Below are positions 5,629 through 9,098 of a DNA stretch of 9,098 bases, in pieces. Source of the DNA: Chloroflexota bacterium (lineage in GTDB: Bacteria > Chloroflexota > Anaerolineae > Promineifilales > Promineifilaceae); the NCBI GenBank assembly GCA_008501785.1, contig QQUD01000688.1, positions 1 to 9,098 on the forward strand. The letters run 5' to 3'. Each line of letters starts with the position of its first letter. Positions within the stretch are counted from its first letter, which is position 1. The position numbers and the translations under genes were made by a program. The notes beneath the pieces are model-generated. The model was not told the DNA's origin. It was given only the letters and a program-made list of their open reading frames with translations, and did no database searches.

Positions 5629-5991
5629 TTACAGAAAATCAGCACGTTCGCGCACAATTTCAATGCCAACCGACTCCGCAAAACGGAGCGCCCCAGGCTT
5701 TTCAACCCGCACCTGCACCTTCTCCACATTAAAATCAATAATCACCATCCGGGCTAAATCCGTAACCAATTTCTCCACCAAAAAGTCGGCCGATTCTTCT
5801 ACATGGCTAATCACGCGCTTCGTGATCGTTTTGTAATCAACCGCATCTTCAATGCTGTCACTTTGAGAAGCCTTGCGAATATCGGCATAAATGACCATAT
5901 TGATCAAAATATCTTGTTTTTTAACGCGTTCTTCCGGATTAATCCCAATAATGCCGCGTAAAAGTAAATCTCGAATAATAATTTTATCCAT
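5629..5991 (-). CDS. folB: Dihydroneopterin aldolase
   Basis: Cleaves 7,8-dihydroneopterin to 6-hydroxymethyl-7,8-dihydropterin and glycolaldehyde, supplying the FolK substrate. 120 aa, standard length for this tunnel-fold enzyme, which is usually an octamer. Visible: GINPEERVKKQ (16-26) with Glu21, DAVDYKTI (49-56) with Tyr53, LVEKLVTDLA (71-80) with Glu73 which anchors the pterin, and VEKPGALRFAESVGIEI (96-112) with catalytic Lys98. These match the known active-site set of the Staphylococcus aureus enzyme within one or two positions. GAGAGG (5998-6003 on the minus strand) lies 6 nt before the ATG. It sits between the hydrolase gene (71 bp upstream) and folK, in the same direction. Confidence 0.95.
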   Translation of the reverse strand: MDKIIIRDLLLRGIIGINPEERVKKQDILINMVIYADIRKASQSDSIEDAVDYKTITKRVISHVEESADFLVEKLVTDLARMVIIDFNVEKVQVRVEKPGALRFAESVGIEIVRERADFL

Positions 5992-6023
5992 GTTATCCTC
6001 TCAAATAACTATCGTCACAAACA

Positions 6024-6047
6024 GGCGCGGTCGGGAGACCGGCCAGA
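6024..6047. repeat. Intergenic hairpin between hydrolase and folB
   Basis: CGGTC (6028-6032) pairs with GACCG (6037-6041) around GGGA; GGC on the left and GCC on the right extend it imperfectly. A second small stem, GGGCA/TGCCC (6066-6070, 6076-6080), overlaps the stop of the hydrolase gene. Neither has a U-run on the minus strand. Confidence 0.4.
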
Positions 6048-6062
6048 GCAAATGTGGTTTCA

Positions 6063-6896
6063 TCAGGGCAAATGCTGCCCTAGCCACCGTTCCAGATCGG
6101 TGACGACTTGTTGATAATGCACATCGTTGTGCGATTCGTGGTATCCCCCCTCATAAATAATCATTTCTTTGTCGGGCTGCTGTACCTGTGCAAAAAAGGC
6201 GCGGGTTTGTTCTGCATTGACAATTCGGTCTGCATCGCCGTGGATCAGCAGCAGCGGGGGTTCCCATTCGTGCGCGTTTGCCATGCTCCATTCAGCATTG
6301 TCCATCATTTCGACGCCGAGACGCGGCGTGCCCTTACCATGCACCAGCGGATCGTCGATGTAAGCCTGCACCGCAGCCTCATCACGCGAGATGCCGCTCA
6401 AATCCAGCCCATTATCCATTGAAAACTTAGGCAGTATGCCAGACATGACCCGTGCCGCAAACGCCAACGCAGGCTGTATGTTCAATTTGCCAATGGCTGG
6501 AGCCGATGCAATCACACCGGCAAACCCTTCTGGATCATGCAGCACGTAGTTGACCACGATGCCGCCGCCCATGCTGTGACCCATGAGGAATAACGGCCGT
6601 TCTCCCTCTCGCTCCCTTACCATCTCCAAAAAGTTGCGCACATCCCCCCGAAACTCAATGTAATTTTTAATGAAACCGCGTGGGCCTGGGGAACGGCCGT
6701 GTCCACGATGATCAAACCCGTAAACCGCATACCCCAGCGGCACCAAATGATTCACCACATTCATGTAACGCCCACTGTGTTCGCCCAATCCATGCACAAT
6801 CACCAACACAGCACGCGCCTCTTCCTCAGGCTGCCAGCACTGATAATACAGCGACAATTCGCCAACCCCTGTAAACTGACCTTCCTCATGTTTCAT
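6063..6896 (-). CDS. Alpha/beta hydrolase, monoacylglycerol lipase / lysophospholipase type
   Basis: 277-aa cytoplasmic serine hydrolase of the monoacylglycerol lipase-like group, expected to cleave fatty acyl esters of glycerol or lysophospholipids. The oxyanion region HGLGEHSGRY (35-44) and YGFDHRGHGRS (59-69) are hallmarks; the nucleophile elbow GHSMGG places Ser108; LLIHGDADRIV (216-226) provides Asp223; and YEGGYHESHND (248-258) provides His253. A cap of about 60 residues (135-200) lies between core strands 6 and 7. No signal peptide. GGAG lies 10 nt before the ATG. It heads the minus-strand set hydrolase-folB-folK; a link to folate synthesis is not evident. Exact substrate unknown. Confidence 0.9.
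   Translation of the reverse strand: MKHEEGQFTGVGELSLYYQCWQPEEEARAVLVIVHGLGEHSGRYMNVVNHLVPLGYAVYGFDHRGHGRSPGPRGFIKNYIEFRGDVRNFLEMVREREGERPLFLMGHSMGGGIVVNYVLHDPEGFAGVIASAPAIGKLNIQPALAFAARVMSGILPKFSMDNGLDLSGISRDEAAVQAYIDDPLVHGKGTPRLGVEMMDNAEWSMANAHEWEPPLLLIHGDADRIVNAEQTRAFFAQVQQPDKEMIIYEGGYHESHNDVHYQQVVTDLERWLGQHLP
6593..6600. repeat. ACGGCCGT site 8
   Basis: Inside the hydrolase gene, read on the minus strand as Arg-Pro. Left 40 nt about 10 G and 14 C, the one site without a G-rich left flank; right 40 nt about 4 G and 17 C. Confidence 0.85.
6693..6700. repeat. ACGGCCGT site 9
   Basis: Inside the hydrolase gene, read on the minus strand as Gly-Arg of the conserved GHGRS motif. Left 40 nt about 11 G and 7 C; right 40 nt about 8 G and 15 C. 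Confidence 0.85.
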
Positions 6897-6911
6897 AATG
6901 TTCCAGCTCCT

Positions 6912-6996
6912 CAGCTAGTCAGCATTTCAGCTTGTCAGCCACACAGCAATAACAATTCCGGCTGAAATGCTGAAGTGCTGACTAGCTGAAATGCTC
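6912..6996. repeat. Octad-phased inverted repeat array
   Basis: On the left, CAGC occurs at exactly 8-nt steps (6912, 6920, 6928, 6936, 6944). On the right its complement GCTG occurs at exactly 8-nt steps (6961, 6969, 6977, 6985), with GCTC at 6993. The halves also share a longer inverted match: CAGCTAGTCAGCA (6912-6924) against TGCTGACTAGCTG (6976-6988). The array lies 16 nt upstream of the hydrolase ATG, so it would sit in its leader or promoter. Confidence 0.8.
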
Positions 6997-7098
6997 ATTG
7001 TTAAAGACTTACCAAATTCAAAATCCCCTACACAAACCGCATTCATCAATTATCTTATGAGTTTGCCCCAACGCAAATGAAAGCCTTGTAAGAAATCA

Positions 7099-7129
7099 CC
7101 CAATCCCCAATCCCCAGTCCCCAATCCCC
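7099..7129 (-). other. Heptad CCCCAAT array, G-quadruplex-capable on the minus strand
   Basis: C-runs of four at 7105-7108, 7112-7115, 7119-7122 and 7126-7129 are separated by 3-nt loops (AAT, AGT, AAT), with a further CCC at 7099-7101. On the minus strand this is four G4 tracts with equal 3-nt loops, the canonical quadruplex pattern. It lies about 50 bp upstream of the membrane-protein start. Confidence 0.7.
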
Positions 7130-7139
7130 ATCCTCTTTC

Positions 7140-7169
7140 TTGCCCCATTCCCACTTTCTCCGCTAAAAT
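7140..7169 (+). promoter_or_regulatory. Candidate promoter of the membrane-protein gene
   Basis: TTGCCC (7140-7145) and TAAAAT (7164-7169) are 18 nt apart. Transcription would begin around 7176-7178, at the ATG itself, consistent with the absence of a ribosome site and suggesting a leaderless mRNA. Confidence 0.35.
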
Positions 7170-7177
7170 GGACCGCA

Positions 7178-7624
7178 ATGAGCGTCCCACACCGCCCACC
7201 ACATCGGCCTCGAATCGTAACTCTTATCATTTTGAGTGTTTTCTTTTTAGGAATATTCAATGCAGGCAGAACCCTGGCAATCGCAAAAGAGAGTCGCCTG
7301 ATGTTGGCGCTAAACGTCACGCTTGATCCACGGATTCGTATCGGTATCGCTCTTGTTTGGGTAGTGGTATTCGGGGGGATGGCAGTTGCAATGTGGAGGA
7401 AACGGCCGTTTTCCCAACGCGCCCTCCCTTTTCTACTGACAGCCTACACCCTAATTGAACTCGTACAACTGATATTCTTTGCCCAAAATGTGAGCTTACA
7501 GCAAATTTTAATGACCGGTGTGTTCTATTTGATGCTGATCATAGTGTTGTGGTGGGGGCTAAAACGGCCGTCTGCCCAAGCCTATTTCAGCAAGAAAAAA
7601 AGCAATACACGAAGCGTATTATAA
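7178..7624 (+). CDS. Small four-helix integral membrane protein
   Basis: 148 aa, no family recognised. A basic, proline-rich N-terminus (PHRPPHRPR) precedes four predicted transmembrane segments: about 13-32 ([15 protein letters not shown]), 54-73 ([19 protein letters not shown]), 83-103 ([20 protein letters not shown]) and 108-126 ([19 protein letters not shown]). The loops after helices 2 and 4 are basic ([21 protein letters not shown]), so both ends probably face the cytoplasm. Both KRP triplets are encoded by ACGGCCGT sites. No ribosome site precedes the ATG. The gene ends 50 bp before the carboxyltransferase start, which has its own strong ribosome site. Confidence 0.75.
   Translation: MSVPHRPPHRPRIVTLIILSVFFLGIFNAGRTLAIAKESRLMLALNVTLDPRIRIGIALVWVVVFGGMAVAMWRKRPFSQRALPFLLTAYTLIELVQLIFFAQNVSLQQILMTGVFYLMLIIVLWWGLKRPSAQAYFSKKKSNTRSVL
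7402..7409. repeat. ACGGCCGT site 10
   Basis: Inside the membrane-protein gene, read as Lys-Arg-Pro. Left 40 nt about 18 G and 3 C; right 40 nt about 4 G and 18 C. Confidence 0.85.
7564..7571. repeat. ACGGCCGT site 11
   Basis: Inside the membrane-protein gene, read as Lys-Arg-Pro. Left 40 nt about 13 G and 4 C; right 40 nt about 6 G and 11 C. Downstream the + strand stays C-rich to the window end, with no further copy. Confidence 0.85.
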
Positions 7625-7665
7625 ATCCGATCCAACCAATTTTTAAATCCATTCAATTGCCCGTG

Positions 7666-7671
7666 AGGAGG
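7666..7671 (+). promoter_or_regulatory. Ribosome binding site of the carboxyltransferase gene
   Basis: A full AGGAGG, the strongest ribosome site in the window, 3 nt before the ATG at 7675. It fixes the start of a gene whose end is outside the window. Confidence 0.8.
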
Positions 7672-7674
7672 AAA

Positions 7675-9098
7675 ATGAACCCAAAATACGAAAAGCTGCA
7701 CCAACTCAAAGCCCAATCCTTAGAAGGTGGTGGCGAAGCCCGCAAACACAAACAACGCACCAAAGGCAAAATGACAGCCCGCGAGCGCATCGACCTGCTG
7801 CTAGATCGCGGCTCCTTCCGTGAAATCGACGCCCTCGTCGTCCATCGCGAACACAACTTCAACATGGACCAGCAACAATACCCTGGCGACAGCGTCATCA
7901 CCGGCTGGGGAACCATCGACAACCGCCTCGTCTACGTCTTCAGCCAGGACTTCACCGTATTTGGTGGCAGCCTCAGCGGGGTTCATGCCGAAAAAGTCGT
8001 CAAGATCATGGAAATGGCCATGCGCAACGGCGCACCCATCATCGGTATCAACGACTCAGGTGGCGCACGCATCCAAGAAGGTGTTGTCAGCCTCGGCGGC
8101 TACGCCGACATCTTCCTGCAAAACACCCTTGCCTCCGGCGTCATTCCGCAAATCAGCGCCATCATGGGACCATGTGCCGGTGGAGCTGTCTACTCACCCG
8201 CCCTCACCGACTTCATCTTCATGGTCGAAAAAACCAGCCACATGTTCATCACCGGCCCCGACGTCGTCAAAACCGTCACCGGCGAAGATGTCACCTTCGA
8301 AGAACTCGGTGGTGCCATGACCCACAACGCCACCAGTGGCGTCGCCCACATGTCATCCGAATCCGAAGCCGACTGCCTCTTCCTCATTCGTGAACTGATG
8401 AGCTACCTGCCATCCAACAACATGGAAGACGCCCCCTTCAAGCCAACCAACGACGATTCACTCCGCTCCGAAGCAGCCCTCGACACCCTGGTTCCCGACA
8501 ACCCCAACAAACCGTACGACATCAAAGAAGCCATCACCATGATTGTGGATAACGGCGAGTTCTACGAAATCCAGGAACATTACGCACAAAACATCGTTGT
8601 CGGCTATGCACGAGTTGGTGGGTTCAGCGTCGGCATTGTTGCCAACCAACCCATGGTGCTGGCAGGCGTACTCGACATCAACGCCAGCGAAAAAGCTGCC
8701 CGCTTTGTGCGCTTCTGCGACTGTTTCAACATTCCGCTCATCGTGTTTGAAGACGTACCTGGGTTCCTACCAGGAATCGATCAAGAGCACGGCGGCATCA
8801 TCCGACATGGAGCCAAACTGCTGTATGCCTTCTGTGAAGCCACTGTTCCTAAGATCACCGTTGTCACTCGCAAAGCTTACGGCGGGGCGTACTGCGTCAT
8901 GAACAGCAAACACATTCGCGCCGATCTCAATCTCGCATGGCCCAACGCCGAAATCGCCGTCATGGGTCCAGATGGCGCGGTCAACATCATCCACCGCCGC
9001 GAAATTGCCGCAGCCGATGACCCAGACGCACGCAAAGCAGAACTGGTAGCCGAATATCGCGAACATGTTGCCAACCCCTACGTGGCCGCCCGGCGCGG
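7675..9098 (+). CDS. Acyl-CoA carboxylase carboxyltransferase (beta) subunit, 3' end cut
   Basis: 474 codons are visible without a stop; the PccB family runs about 510-540 aa, so some 40-60 residues lie beyond the edge. The enzyme transfers CO2 from carboxybiotin to acyl-CoA (propionyl- or acetyl-CoA), or in related complexes moves carboxyl groups between methylmalonyl-CoA and acceptors. The N-terminal crotonase-like domain has [13 protein letters not shown] (about 90-102), [11 protein letters not shown] (126-136, with oxyanion glycines 129-130) and [16 protein letters not shown] (165-180). The C-terminal domain has [20 protein letters not shown] (361-380), [16 protein letters not shown] and [15 protein letters not shown]. 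At the position deciding acyl-CoA choice in Streptomyces PccB (Asp422) it has Cys407, so propionyl-CoA preference is not assured. C- and A-rich codons throughout; no ACGGCCGT in the visible part. Confidence 0.92.
   Translation, partial: MNPKYEKLHQLKAQSLEGGGEARKHKQRTKGKMTARERIDLLLDRGSFREIDALVVHREHNFNMDQQQYPGDSVITGWGTIDNRLVYVFSQDFTVFGGSLSGVHAEKVVKIMEMAMRNGAPIIGINDSGGARIQEGVVSLGGYADIFLQNTLASGVIPQISAIMGPCAGGAVYSPALTDFIFMVEKTSHMFITGPDVVKTVTGEDVTFEELGGAMTHNATSGVAHMSSESEADCLFLIRELMSYLPSNNMEDAPFKPTNDDSLRSEAALDTLVPDNPNKPYDIKEAITMIVDNGEFYEIQEHYAQNIVVGYARVGGFSVGIVANQPMVLAGVLDINASEKAARFVRFCDCFNIPLIVFEDVPGFLPGIDQEHGGIIRHGAKLLYAFCEATVPKITVVTRKAYGGAYCVMNSKHIRADLNLAWPNAEIAVMGPDGAVNIIHRREIAAADDPDARKAELVAEYREHVANPYVAARR

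Noticed and set aside
2632..5792. Three further CGGCCG hexamers (2632, 3191, 5787)
   Set aside because: They lack the flanking A and T (contexts G...A, G...A, T...A), so they were not counted with the octamer.
6593..6700. Exact 100-bp spacing of two ACGGCCGT sites
   Set aside because: No other pair shows this distance or a multiple of it, so it is treated as coincidence.
7096..7320. 74-codon minus-strand frame over the quadruplex tract
   Set aside because: Its C-terminal GIGDWGLGIG is just the translated CCCCAAT repeat, and it overlaps the better supported membrane protein.
7820..8320. Long alternative frame inside the carboxyltransferase gene
   Set aside because: Its Ser/Thr/Pro-rich translation is the usual shadow of a C-rich coding strand; the frame from 7675 has the full conserved motif set.

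Overview
The window reads as a chromosomal stretch from a mid-GC bacterium. Gene content, intergenic style and the look of the proteins suggest Chloroflexota (Anaerolineae-like). That placement is inference from pattern recognition, since no rRNA or marker gene is present. There is no phage, transposase, CRISPR or tRNA signal. The genes are ordinary housekeeping and envelope genes; the space between them, and one short word inside them, are not ordinary.

Layout: 1-129, a palindromic intergenic element. 155-1087 (+), thioredoxin reductase. 1091-1215, a heptad tandem array. 1217-1633 (+), small TPR protein. 1703-2974 (-), membrane-anchored protein with an HEWSH metallopeptidase-type motif. 3041-3074, a long palindrome between divergent genes. 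3130-4053 (+), NAD-dependent sugar epimerase/dehydratase. 4054-5030, a gene-poor block with two copies of a dispersed repeat flanking a tiny ORF and a truncated kelch-type lipoprotein. 5031-6896 (-), a co-directional set in transcription order alpha/beta hydrolase, folB, folK. 6912-7135, octad and heptad repeats including a G-quadruplex-type tract. 7178-7624 (+), small four-helix membrane protein. 7675 to the window end (+), acyl-CoA carboxylase carboxyltransferase subunit, cut by the edge.

FolB and FolK catalyse consecutive steps of tetrahydrofolate synthesis (aldolase, then pyrophosphokinase) and probably share a transcript. The carboxyltransferase belongs to acyl-CoA carboxylation; its biotin and biotin-carboxylase partners are not in view. 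The other genes show no evident shared pathway.

The standout signal is the palindrome ACGGCCGT, present 11 times between 2364 and 7571, where about 0.14 would be expected by chance. Eight copies lie inside five different genes, in all three reading frames, and three lie between genes. At almost every copy the local GC skew inverts: summed over 40 nt flanks by hand, about 164 G to 58 C on the left and 58 G to 153 C on the right. This resembles the cyanobacterial HIP1 repeat with an added strand-asymmetry switch, and I know of no described equivalent. A second layer is a set of nested palindromes and short-period (7 or 8 nt) arrays, different in sequence but alike in architecture, in nearly every intergenic gap.
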